Below, piece by piece: positions 33,206-40,818 of a stretch of DNA of 64,000 bases. The position numbers and the translations under genes are program-made. This DNA is from JABDIP01 sp965250245 (GTDB lineage Bacteria; Pseudomonadota; Alphaproteobacteria; DSM-16000; Inquilinaceae): assembly GCA_965250245.1 (NCBI GenBank), contig OZ252296.1, positions 1,984,001-2,048,000 on the forward strand, read 5' to 3'. Every line of letters begins with the position of its first letter. Within the stretch, counting starts at the first letter, position 1. The notes below the pieces were generated by a model. That model was not told the DNA's origin. It was given only the letters and a program-made list of their open reading frames with translations, and did no database searches.

Positions 33206-33324
33206 CATCATCTTCCAGTGGTCGGAGAATTTGCAGCCGCGGCGATGGCCGAATTTGGCCACCTGCGTCGATACGGTCCCGTGTCGCGGATCGAAGCGAC
33301 TGCGCAACGCTGGAGAGATGGGAA

Positions 33325-33375
33325 AGGGTGGGTCCTCCACGAGACCCACCCTGAGAGAAACCAATGGAGCCACTT
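33325..33375. promoter_or_regulatory. Candidate MocR operator, site B
   Basis: Ten-base perfect arms AGGGTGGGTC (33325-33334) and GACCCACCCT (33343-33352), then TGGAGCCACTT (33365-33375). It repeats site A at 30544-30589 in the same orientation, and lies 125 bases upstream of the membrane-protein start, against 128 for site A and the cyclase start. Confidence 0.65.
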
Positions 33376-33398
33376 TGTGGCGCCGTGAACAATCGATT

Positions 33399-34034
33399 TC
33401 AGGCGGCACGCCTGGCTTGCCCCGCCTGACGCGACGACGCCAGCGCGCCCGCCAGTTCGGCCACATGCCGGCCCTGGAACCGGGCGCCGTCCAGTTCGTT
33501 GTCGCTGGGCGGGCGGTGGTCGCCGTTCTCGTCGACGGCCAGGGTGGTCGCGCCATACGGCGAGCCGCCGGTGATCTCGTCCATGCGGGTCTGGCCGGCG
33601 AAGGTGTAGGGCAGCCCCGCGACCAGCATGCCCAGATGCAGCAGGGAGGCGTGCAGGGACAGCAGCGTGTGCTCCTGGCCGCCATGCTGGCTGGCGCTCG
33701 ACGTGAAGCCGCCGCCGATCTTGCCGACGAGCGCGTTGCGGGCCCACAGCCCGCCGCAGCGGTCGAGGAAGTTCTTCATCTGCGACGCCATGTTGCCGAA
33801 GCGGGTCGGTGTGCCGAACAGGATGGCGTCGTATTCGACAAGCTCTTCGACGGTGGCGACCGGCGTATCGTCGGCGACATAGCCGGCTTCGCGGGCCGTC
33901 TCGGCGTCGACCAGCTCGGGGACACGGCGGACGGCGGCCGTTGCACCGGCCTGCCGCGCGCCCTCTGCGACGGCGGCGGCCATCTCGGCGATGTGTCCGT
34001 AGGAGGAGTAGTAGAGAACAAGGATCTTGGTCAT
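33399..34034 (-). CDS. wrbA: NAD(P)H:quinone oxidoreductase, WrbA type
   Basis: About 211 residues from the ATG at 34034 (AGGAG seven bases upstream). The flavodoxin-like fold is plain: YYSSYGHIAEMA binds the FMN phosphate, AILFGTPTRFGNM and SASQHGGQEHTLLS are WrbA signatures, and the length fits the family. WrbA proteins reduce quinones by two electrons, avoiding semiquinone radicals. It is the second gene after an EamA exporter, both under the twin MarR sites at 34988-35031, so a role in quinone or electrophile stress is likely. Confidence 0.93.
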   Translation of the reverse strand: MTKILVLYYSSYGHIAEMAAAVAEGARQAGATAAVRRVPELVDAETAREAGYVADDTPVATVEELVEYDAILFGTPTRFGNMASQMKNFLDRCGGLWARNALVGKIGGGFTSSASQHGGQEHTLLSLHASLLHLGMLVAGLPYTFAGQTRMDEITGGSPYGATTLAVDENGDHRPPSDNELDGARFQGRHVAELAGALASSRQAGQARRAA

Positions 34035-34085
34035 GGTTCGTCTCCTGATCTTTCGGGGTGACAAGGACGGGCCGGGCTTGACCGG

Positions 34086-34967
34086 TCAGCGTGCCGGCTG
34101 GGGCAGTGCCCCGGCGGGTGCCGGGCGGGGCGGGCGCTGGCTCAGCCAGACGCTGCCCAGGATGACCAGCACGCCGAGGATCTGCGGCAGGCTGAGCGAT
34201 TGGCCGAGCACCGACCAGCCGAGCAGCACCGCCGTCATCGGGCTGAAGAAGCCGAGCGCGGAGACCGCGGCGGGTTCCAGCCGCGCGATACCGCGGATCC
34301 ACAGCAGGTAGGAGAAGGCGGCGCCGATCAATCCGAGATAGGTGAAGCCGACGATGTTGGGCACGGTCAGGGCAGGCAGAGCCGGCTCCAGCCACAGCGC
34401 CGCTGGCACCAGCAGCAGGCCGCCGGCGGACAGTTGCCATGCGGTGAAGGTGAGCGGCGAGACGGGCGGCTGCCAGCGGCGGGTCAGGACCACGCCGGTC
34501 GCCATCGAGACCGCGCCGGCCAGACCGGCGGCGATGCCGACCGGGTCGAGGGCGGCGTTCGGGGTCAGGATCAGCAGCGCGACGCCGCCCATGCCGGCCA
34601 CCGCCGCGACGACGGAGAACAACCGGATCGGCGATCCGAGCAAGCCGCGGGCCAGGAAGATCACCACCAGCGGCTGGATCGCCCCGACCGTGGCGGCGAC
34701 GCCGCCGGGCAGCCGGTAGGCGGCGACGAACAGCAGCCACCAGAAGATCGAGAAGTTCAGGGCGCCGAGCACGAAGATCTTCGGCCACCATTCGCCGGCC
34801 GGCAGGCGCCGCACCAACAGGAGGAGCAGCAGCCCGGCCGGCAACGCCCGCAGCATGGCGACGGTCAGCGGATAGCCGTCGGGCAGGAGTTCGGTGGTCA
34901 CGAGGTAGGTGCTGCCCCAGACGGCCGGGGCGAGGGCGGTCAGCATCAGATCGGAGGTGCGTGTCAT
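34086..34967 (-). CDS. EamA/DMT family transporter
   Basis: A 293-residue protein with ten hydrophobic segments in two halves, each an EamA unit (first half VWGSTYLVTTELLPDG, second half VGFTYLGLIGAAFSYLLW). DMT transporters export small metabolites, often amino acids or drugs, with a proton gradient. It is first in a two-gene run with wrbA and is transcribed divergently from the MarR gene across two palindromes. It is an obvious candidate for MarR-controlled efflux. Confidence 0.9.
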   Translation of the reverse strand: MTRTSDLMLTALAPAVWGSTYLVTTELLPDGYPLTVAMLRALPAGLLLLLLVRRLPAGEWWPKIFVLGALNFSIFWWLLFVAAYRLPGGVAATVGAIQPLVVIFLARGLLGSPIRLFSVVAAVAGMGGVALLILTPNAALDPVGIAAGLAGAVSMATGVVLTRRWQPPVSPLTFTAWQLSAGGLLLVPAALWLEPALPALTVPNIVGFTYLGLIGAAFSYLLWIRGIARLEPAAVSALGFFSPMTAVLLGWSVLGQSLSLPQILGVLVILGSVWLSQRPPRPAPAGALPQPAR

Positions 34968-34987
34968 GGCGAGGTGTCCCGGAAAAG

Positions 34988-35031
34988 TATCTTGACCTCA
35001 AGATAAGTCGAATTGTCTTGACGTCAAGATA
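34988..35031. promoter_or_regulatory. Twin MarR operator palindromes and divergent promoter
   Basis: Site 1, 34988-35005, is TATCTTGA-CC-TCAAGATA, perfect eight-base arms. Site 2, 35014-35031, is TGTCTTGA-CG-TCAAGATA, one mismatch. Their centres are 26 bases apart. On the minus strand TTGACG and TATCTT are 16 bases apart inside the sites and fit a promoter for the EamA/wrbA pair. Binding of the adjacent MarR would block it. Confidence 0.85.
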
Positions 35032-35052
35032 AATTTCTGGCGTTCATCGTGC

Positions 35053-35544
35053 ATGGACCGCGTCGACAGGATCTTGGCCCAGTGGAACCGGGAGCGTCCG
35101 GACCTCGATGTCGGGCCGATGGGCCTGATCGGCCGGGTGCGCCGGGTGTCCGCGCATCTGGGTCGGGGGATGGAGAAGACCCTGGCCGAGCACGGGCTGA
35201 ACAGCGCGACCTTCGACGTGCTGGCCACCCTGCGACGGTCGGGTGCGCCTTACAGCCTGTCGCCCGGCGACCTTCTCGCCACGATGATGATCACGTCGGG
35301 CACCATGACCAACCGGGTCGACCAGCTGGAGAAGGCCGGCTTCGTGCGCCGCACCAGCAATCCGGAAGACGGCCGCAGCGTCATCATCTCCCTGACCGAT
35401 GAGGGCTTCGCCCTGGTCGACAAGGCCGTCGCCGCCCATGTGGCGACCCAGACCCGGCTGGTGTCGGGCCTGTCCGCGGAGGAGAGGGCGGACCTCGACC
35501 GGCTGATGAGCAAGTTCCTGCTGGGTTTCGAGTCGGACGACTGA
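35053..35544 (+). CDS. MarR family transcriptional regulator
   Basis: The 163-residue protein has the MarR winged helix: LNSATFDVLATLRRSG, recognition helix in MITSGTMTNRVDQLEKAGFV, wing RRTSNPEDGRSVIISLT, and dimer helices at both ends. No Cys that could sense oxidation is present, so ligand binding is more likely. It is divergent from the EamA-wrbA pair with the two palindromes between, which suggests that it represses itself and them. Confidence 0.92.
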   Translation: MDRVDRILAQWNRERPDLDVGPMGLIGRVRRVSAHLGRGMEKTLAEHGLNSATFDVLATLRRSGAPYSLSPGDLLATMMITSGTMTNRVDQLEKAGFVRRTSNPEDGRSVIISLTDEGFALVDKAVAAHVATQTRLVSGLSAEERADLDRLMSKFLLGFESDD

Positions 35545-35557
35545 CGGCCCCCCACAC

Positions 35558-35646
35558 CGTCATTGCGAGGAGCCGAAGGCGACGCGGCAATCCACTGCCG
35601 GCCGCGAGAGTGGATTGCCGCGTCGCTGACGCTCCTCGCAATGACG
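35558..35646. repeat. Imperfect long inverted repeat
   Basis: Arms of about 38 bases, starting CGTCATTGCGAGGAGC and ending GCTCCTCGCAATGACG, pair with a few mismatches around 12 bases. It follows the MarR stop and may end its transcript. The type is common between genes in alphaproteobacteria. Confidence 0.85.
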
Positions 35647-35761
35647 ATGAATGGGGGTCATGCCGGATTAAACACAGAAACTTTGTATTGAACTGTCCAT
35701 TTCCACATCTAATCTCTGTTTAATCAGAATTTTCCGGTAAATAGCGCCGATGGGTGGGGAT

Positions 35762-36694
35762 ATGGCGAAGATCTACGTCCTGCATGAGAACGATGCCTGG
35801 CTGCCGCCATTGCGCCAGGCTTTCGCCAGCCTGGGCCTGCCCTATGAGGAGTGGTTCCTGGACGAGGGCACCATCGACCTGTCGGAGGCGCCGCCCGAGG
35901 GCGTGTTCTACAACCGCATGAGCGCCTCGTCCTTCACCCGCGACCATGTCCGCGCCCCGGAGTTGACCGCCGGCGTGCTGGCCTGGCTGCAGGCCCATGG
36001 CCGGCGGGTGGTGAACGAGGGCCGCGCCCTGGAACTGGAGGTCAGCAAGGTCAAGCAATACGCCGCCCTGGCCGCGCAGGGCATCCGCACGCCGCGCACG
36101 CTGGTCGCGGTCGGCCGCGATGCGCTGGTCGACGCCGCCCGGCGCTTCGGCCCGGGCCAGGTCATCCTGAAGCCCAATCGCGGTGGCAAGGGCCATGGCG
36201 TGCAGCTCTTCGCCGATGCCGAGGCGCTGATCGCCCATGTCGGCTCCGACACCTACGAGCCGCCGGTCGATGGTGTGGCGCTGGTTCAGCAATATGTCGA
36301 GGCCCCGGCGCCGTTCATCACCCGGGCGGAGTTCATCGGCGGGCGTTTCCTCTATGCGGTGCGGGTCGATACCTCGCTCGGCTTCGAGCTGTGCCCGGCC
36401 GATGCCTGCGCCGTCGATGGCGGCCCGCCGGTGCCGAAATTCACCATCGTCGACGGCATCGATCCCGACCTCCAGGCGGCCTATGAGCGGTTCCTCTCGG
36501 CCAACGGCATCGAGGTGGCGGGAATCGAGTTCGTGGTTGATCGGGCCGGCGACATCTTCACCTACGACATCAACACCAATACCAACTACAATCCCGACGC
36601 AGAGGCACGCGCCGGCCGTTCCGGAATGGGAGCGCTGGCGCGTTTCCTCGGCGACGAGCTGGCGCGTCTGCAGGGGATCCGCGCCGCCGTCTGA
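35762..36694 (+). CDS. RimK-like ATP-grasp ligase
   Basis: About 310 residues. The central and C-terminal parts are an ATP-grasp fold: the ATP-binding strand GQVILKPNRGGKGHGVQLF, the linker Glu region ALVQQYVEA, and the Mg2+ ligands in GIEFVVDRAGDIFTYDINTNTNYN split at Glu and Asn. RimK-type ligases join an amino acid or peptide to a carboxylate using ATP. The ATG at 35762 (GGGGA just upstream) is preferred to the one at 35750, which has no ribosome-binding site. The next gene starts 34 bases later, so the two may be co-transcribed. Confidence 0.85.
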   Translation: MAKIYVLHENDAWLPPLRQAFASLGLPYEEWFLDEGTIDLSEAPPEGVFYNRMSASSFTRDHVRAPELTAGVLAWLQAHGRRVVNEGRALELEVSKVKQYAALAAQGIRTPRTLVAVGRDALVDAARRFGPGQVILKPNRGGKGHGVQLFADAEALIAHVGSDTYEPPVDGVALVQQYVEAPAPFITRAEFIGGRFLYAVRVDTSLGFELCPADACAVDGGPPVPKFTIVDGIDPDLQAAYERFLSANGIEVAGIEFVVDRAGDIFTYDINTNTNYNPDAEARAGRSGMGALARFLGDELARLQGIRAAV

Positions 36695-36728
36695 TCGCCG
36701 CCTTATGGCGGCACAGGGGGAGGGGCGC

Positions 36729-37373
36729 ATGGCCGCGCCACAGGGTGACACCGACGTCCCGCTGGCGCGGTGGGCGGAGTTGGCGGATTGGCGCCGTCGG
36801 ATCGCCGAGCTCTATGCCCTGATCCGCGCCGATCCGGACCCGCGGGCCGCCTGGACCCGCTGGCGGGCAGAGCGCGACCGGCTGTTCGAGCATCACCCGC
36901 AATCGCCGCTGTCGATCGTCGGCCGCGCCGCCTTCAAAGGCATCCCTTATTTCGACTACGATCCGCGCTTCCGCTTCCAGCTCGGGCTGACCTCCCTGGA
37001 CGCCGCCGCGGCGACCGCGATCGATCTCGGCGCAGACGGCACCATCACCCTGCAGCCCTTCGCCCGCACCGAGGGCCTTGCCGAAGCCCTGGGCGGGGAG
37101 CTAACGGTCTTCTGGATCCTCGGCTATGGCGGCGGGCTGTTCCTGCCCTTCACCGACGCGACGTCGGGACAGCAGACCTATGGCGGCGGCCGCTATGTGC
37201 TGGACGGCATCAAGGGCGCGGATCTCGGCCTCGCCGACGGAAGGCTGACCGTCGACTTCAACTTCGCCTACAACCCCTCATGTGCCCATTACCCGGGCTG
37301 GACCTGCCCGCTGGCGCCGCCGGAGAACCGGCTGCCGGGGGCCGTCACCGCCGGTGAGATGGCCTCCGATTAG
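36729..37373 (+). CDS. DUF1684 family protein
   Basis: About 214 residues from the ATG at 36729 (GGGGGAGGGG upstream). The family signature is very clear: GGGRYVLDGIKGAD, VDFNFAYNPSCAH, and the closing CPLAPPENRLP. DUF1684 proteins have no agreed function; the invariant Tyr/Asn/Cys stretch suggests a small-molecule binding or catalytic site. It starts 34 bases after the ATP-grasp gene and its stop overlaps the stop of the convergent EamA gene. Confidence 0.9.
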   Translation: MAAPQGDTDVPLARWAELADWRRRIAELYALIRADPDPRAAWTRWRAERDRLFEHHPQSPLSIVGRAAFKGIPYFDYDPRFRFQLGLTSLDAAAATAIDLGADGTITLQPFARTEGLAEALGGELTVFWILGYGGGLFLPFTDATSGQQTYGGGRYVLDGIKGADLGLADGRLTVDFNFAYNPSCAHYPGWTCPLAPPENRLPGAVTAGEMASD

Positions 37374-38299
37374 GCGGACAGCTCATCGGGTTGCGGCTTG
37401 CTCTTGCGGAACAGGCTGAAGGCGCGGCCGTCCACCGCCGCGAGGCCTGCGAAGATCAGCGCCATGCCGACGAAGGCGGTCCAATGCGGCTGCTCGCCGA
37501 GCACGAACACGCCCAGCAGCAGTGCGCTGACCGGGATCAGGAAGGTGACCAGCAGCAGGTTGGTCGCCCCGGCCAGGGCCAGGATGCGAAAATACAGCAG
37601 ATAGGCGACCGCGGTGCACAGCACCGCCAGCCCGACCACCGCCAGCAGCGCGCCCGCGCCCGGCGCGGCGGTCCAGGGCCGCTCGATGACCAGCGCCAGG
37701 GGTGCCACCATGACCGTGCTGGTGGTCAGCATGCCGGCGGCCGCGACGGCCGGCGAGATGCCCTTGAAGCGGCGTCCGAAGATGCCCGCGCAACCATAGG
37801 AAAACGAGGCCACCAGGATGGCGATCTGGGCCAGCGCGTTGACCCCGAGGCCGCCCAGCGCGTCCGGCCCGATCAGCACCACGACGCCGACCAGCCCGAA
37901 CAGCACACCGGCGAACTTGCCGGCGGTCATCTTCTCGTCGCGGGTCAGGAAATGGGCCAGCAGGACGGTGAACAGCGGTGTGGTGGCATTGAGGATCGAG
38001 GCCAGCCCGCTTTCGATATGCACCTGCCCCCAGGCGATCAGGCTGAACGGAACCAGGTTGTTCAGCGCGCCCATGACGATGAAGGCGCCCCACAGCCCGG
38101 CGTCGCGCGGCATGCGCTCGCCCGTGGCGTAGATGAAGATCAACAGCGCCAGCGCCCCCAACCCGACCCGGCCGGTCACCAGGGTGAACGGCCCGAGCCC
38201 GTCGAGCGCCAGCTCCACGAAGAAGAACGATCCGCCCCAGAGGACCGACAGCAGGATCAGCAGGCCCCAGACGCCGGCGGTCATGGTCTTGTTGCTCAT
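37370..38299 (-). CDS. EamA/DMT family transporter
   Basis: At 309 residues, with ten hydrophobic segments in the two-fold EamA layout; the first half has LWGGSFFFVELAL and the second GCAGIFGRRFKG then LLYFRILALAGATNLLLV. It should be an inner-membrane exporter of small metabolites. It differs clearly from the DMT gene at 34086. GGAAGCGGA precedes the start. It is a single gene, with no regulator next to it. Confidence 0.9.
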   Translation of the reverse strand: MSNKTMTAGVWGLLILLSVLWGGSFFFVELALDGLGPFTLVTGRVGLGALALLIFIYATGERMPRDAGLWGAFIVMGALNNLVPFSLIAWGQVHIESGLASILNATTPLFTVLLAHFLTRDEKMTAGKFAGVLFGLVGVVVLIGPDALGGLGVNALAQIAILVASFSYGCAGIFGRRFKGISPAVAAAGMLTTSTVMVAPLALVIERPWTAAPGAGALLAVVGLAVLCTAVAYLLYFRILALAGATNLLLVTFLIPVSALLLGVFVLGEQPHWTAFVGMALIFAGLAAVDGRAFSLFRKSKPQPDELSA

Positions 38300-38435
38300 C
38301 GATCCGCTTCCTCGCCGGTTGTCGTCGAGCAGGGTAGTTCCGGCCGGCCCGGCCGGCGACCCGGAACTTGCGCGGGCTGCCAGACCGCGTGATCGCGGCT
38401 ATGCTCCCGCATGGCCATCAGATGAGAGACGCGGC

Positions 38436-39422
38436 GTGGGCCTGATCCCGAACATAGATCTCGCGACCGCGGCAGCGGGCGAGGACGGCGCGGCACGGGT
38501 TGCGGCCAAGCTTCGCTCGGCCTGTGCGGATGTCGGATTCTTCCTCATCTCCGGTCACGGCGTGCCGCAAGCGGTGATCGACGGCTGCTGGAGTGCTGCG
38601 CGCGGCTTCTTCGACCTGCCTCTCGATCGGCGCATGGCGGTCGCCATGCCCTACACGGGCTATCCCTACGGCTACGCGCAGCTGCTGTCGGAGGCGCTGT
38701 CACAGTCGCTGGGCGAGGCGACGCCGGCCGATCTGAAGGAGAGCTATTCAATTGGCCCGCTTGGCCGGCCGGACCGGCCAATGGCCCCGGGAGAGGCGGA
38801 ATTCGTCTATGCCGAGACTCCGTGGCCGGACGGCCCACAAGGGTTTCGCACAGCCTGTGAGGACTACTACCGGGCCCTTGGCGCGCTCGCCGAACGCCTG
38901 ATGGCGCTCTTCGCACGGGCGCTCGATCTGCCGCCGGATTTTTTCGCCGACAAGATCGACCAGCCGATCAGCGCCCTGCGCATGATCAACTATCCCGACC
39001 AGCCGACCCCTCCGGAATCCGGCCAGCTTCGCGCCGGCGCCCATACCGACTACGGCAGCCTGACGATCCTGCTGCAGGATGATGCACCGGGCGGTCTCCA
39101 GGTCTGCGGTCGGGACGGGGTTTGGCATGACGTGCCGGCGATTCCCGGCACCTTCGTCGTCAATATCGGCGACCTGATGGCCCGCTGGACCAACGATCGT
39201 TGGATCTCGACCCTGCACCGGGTCGTCAATCCGCCGCCGGATGCCGGGGGGTCGGCGCGGCGCCAGTCGATCGCCTTCTTCCACCAGCCCAATTGGAGTG
39301 CGGAGATCACCTGCCTGCCGGGCTGCGTCGGCCCCGGCGAGTCGCCGCGATACCCGCCGACCCGCTCCGGCCCGCACCTCATGTCCAAGTTTCAGAGCAC
39401 GGTCGAACTGTCTGAGACGTAG
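38436..39422 (+). CDS. 2-oxoglutarate/Fe(II)-dependent oxygenase (isopenicillin N synthase-like)
   Basis: About 328 residues from the GTG at 38436; no ATG in frame fits, and the N-terminal helices (IPNIDLATAA, VGFFLISGHGV) then start at the usual place. The iron ligands are in AGAHTDYGSLTIL (His and Asp) and STLHRVVNP (His), and the 2-oxoglutarate Arg is in RQSIAFFHQPN. Such enzymes oxidise an unactivated carbon of a small molecule. The substrate is unknown. A hairpin follows, shared with the convergent VOC gene. Confidence 0.9.
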   Translation: MGLIPNIDLATAAAGEDGAARVAAKLRSACADVGFFLISGHGVPQAVIDGCWSAARGFFDLPLDRRMAVAMPYTGYPYGYAQLLSEALSQSLGEATPADLKESYSIGPLGRPDRPMAPGEAEFVYAETPWPDGPQGFRTACEDYYRALGALAERLMALFARALDLPPDFFADKIDQPISALRMINYPDQPTPPESGQLRAGAHTDYGSLTILLQDDAPGGLQVCGRDGVWHDVPAIPGTFVVNIGDLMARWTNDRWISTLHRVVNPPPDAGGSARRQSIAFFHQPNWSAEITCLPGCVGPGESPRYPPTRSGPHLMSKFQSTVELSET

Positions 39423-39445
39423 AGAAAAAGTCTTGAGCGACCGCA

Positions 39446-39478
39446 GCCGTGCCGCCGCCGGCAGGGCGGCGACACGGC
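39446..39478. terminator. GC hairpin between convergent genes
   Basis: GCCGTG (39446-39451) with CACGGC (39473-39478), extended inside by GCCGCC and GGCGGC. It lies between the oxygenase stop and the VOC gene stop. Confidence 0.5.
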
Positions 39479-39503
39479 CGTCGCGCCGGCGGAGGCCCTC
39501 CGG

Positions 39504-39869
39504 TCAGGACTCCGGCGCGGATTGCCAGAGCGCGATCTTGGCGCCGGTCGGGTCGGCGAGAACGGTGAACCAGCCCATGCTGGGGACCTGGGTCTTGCCC
39601 TGCAGCAGTTCGGCGCCCAGCGACGTCGCCTTCTCGGTCGCGGCGTCGATGTCCTCGACATTGATGTATGAAAGCCAGTGCGAACCGCCGCCCTGGCCGT
39701 TCAGCGCCGCCAGCCCGCCGGGGGTGCCGTCGCCGGGCTTGATGAAGGTGTAGGGGCCCATCGGCGTCTCGATGTCCTCGAACTCCCAGTCGAACATCGC
39801 GCCGTAGAAGTCTTGCGCCTTCTTGGTGTCGCTGGCATGCAGCTCCACATAGACAAACGGATTGCCCAT
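39504..39869 (-). CDS. VOC family protein
   Basis: About 121 residues from the ATG at 39869 (MGNPFVYVELHASD). The glyoxalase-like beta-alpha-beta-beta-beta modules are clear, with FYGAMFDWEF in the first half and WFTVLADPTGAKIALWQS in the second. It resembles the VOC branch found next to antibiotic-resistance or stress genes, whose substrates are mostly unknown. An upstream in-frame start at 40001 would add 44 residues unlike the family. It is divergent from the FAH gene, with an inverted-repeat cluster between them. Confidence 0.85.
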   Translation of the reverse strand: MGNPFVYVELHASDTKKAQDFYGAMFDWEFEDIETPMGPYTFIKPGDGTPGGLAALNGQGGGSHWLSYINVEDIDAATEKATSLGAELLQGKTQVPSMGWFTVLADPTGAKIALWQSAPES

Positions 39870-39953
39870 TGTCCTGTCCTCGCTCGTCGGATCGTCGGGC
39901 GTCGCGCCGGCAATCAGGAGCGGCGCGACGATTTGCAGAGCATAGGGGCGCCC

Positions 39954-39987
39954 TGCTGACAGCATTCTGTCAGCACATGTCAGCAGG
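39954..39987. promoter_or_regulatory. Inverted-repeat cluster in a divergent promoter region
   Basis: TGCTGACAG (39954-39962) and CTGTCAGCA (39967-39975) are perfect nine-base arms with a four-base spacer, and a further GTCAGCAGG (39979-39987) can also pair with CCTGCTGAC (39952-39960). It lies between the divergent VOC and FAH genes. It could be an operator or overlapping alternative hairpins. Confidence 0.55.
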
Positions 39988-40081
39988 GCTTGCCGTGCCA
40001 TCGGCCGGACTTCGCACTTGGAATTCCCGTCCCCATCGGCATGATCGCCCGCGCGATCTCCCCGCCGTTGAAGGGCTCTCG

Positions 40082-40768
40082 ATGCGATACGCCGTTCCTC
40101 CGCCAGTGATGGTCACCCTGCCGATCCGCGATCGGTCGGATGTCTTTCCGGTCCACCGGATCTACTGCGTCGGCAGGAACTACGCCGCCCACGCGATCGA
40201 GATGGGCGCCGACCCGGACAAGGAGCCGCCTTTCTTCTTCCAGAAGAACCCCGACAACCTGGTGCCCGGCGGCGGTGACTTCCCCTATCCGCCCGCGAGC
40301 GAGGACGTGCATCACGAGATCGAGCTGGTGGTGGCCCTGGGCGTCGGCGGCGCCGACATACCCGTGGAGCGGGCGCTGGACCATGTCTTCGGCTATGCGG
40401 TGGGGCTCGACATGACCCGTCGCGACCTGCAGGGCCGGGCGAAGAAGGCCGGCCGGCCCTGGGAGGTCGGCAAGGCCTTCGAGCATTCCGCGCCGTGCTC
40501 GGAGATCGTGCCGGCCGAGGCGATCGGGCATCCGGACCGGGGCGTGATCGCGCTGACCGTCAATGACGCGCCGCGCCAGCGGGGCAACCTCGACCAACTC
40601 ATCTGGAAGGTGCCGGAGATGGTCGCGTACCTGTCCGGCCTGTTCACGCTTCAGCCGGGCGACCTGATCTTCTCCGGCACGCCGGCCGGGGTCGGGCCGG
40701 TGGCGCGCGGCGACCGGCTCCACGGCTGGATCGACGGCATTGGCGATCTCGCGGTGACCGTGGTTTAG
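40082..40768 (+). CDS. Fumarylacetoacetate hydrolase family protein (fumarylpyruvate hydrolase-like)
   Basis: A 228-residue protein. IYCVGRNYAAHAIEMG near the start, metal ligands in DVHHEIELVVALG (two Glu) and GLDMTRRDLQ (Asp), and the closing TPAGVGPVARGDRL are the standard marks of the short FAH branch, which includes fumarylpyruvate hydrolase of the gentisate route and oxaloacetate decarboxylase-like enzymes. It is followed after 50 bases by an acyl-CoA ligase on the same strand, so an acid released here could be activated next door; this is inference. No gentisate dioxygenase is in the window. Confidence 0.88.
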   Translation: MRYAVPPPVMVTLPIRDRSDVFPVHRIYCVGRNYAAHAIEMGADPDKEPPFFFQKNPDNLVPGGGDFPYPPASEDVHHEIELVVALGVGGADIPVERALDHVFGYAVGLDMTRRDLQGRAKKAGRPWEVGKAFEHSAPCSEIVPAEAIGHPDRGVIALTVNDAPRQRGNLDQLIWKVPEMVAYLSGLFTLQPGDLIFSGTPAGVGPVARGDRLHGWIDGIGDLAVTVV

Positions 40769-40818
40769 TGCGCATCCGCGCCGCGACGGCGCCTCTTTTT
40801 CCGACTGCCCGCAGGCCC

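Noticed and set aside
33208..35001. A 597-codon leftward frame across wrbA and the EamA gene
   Set aside because: It overlaps two genes with clear family motifs in other frames.
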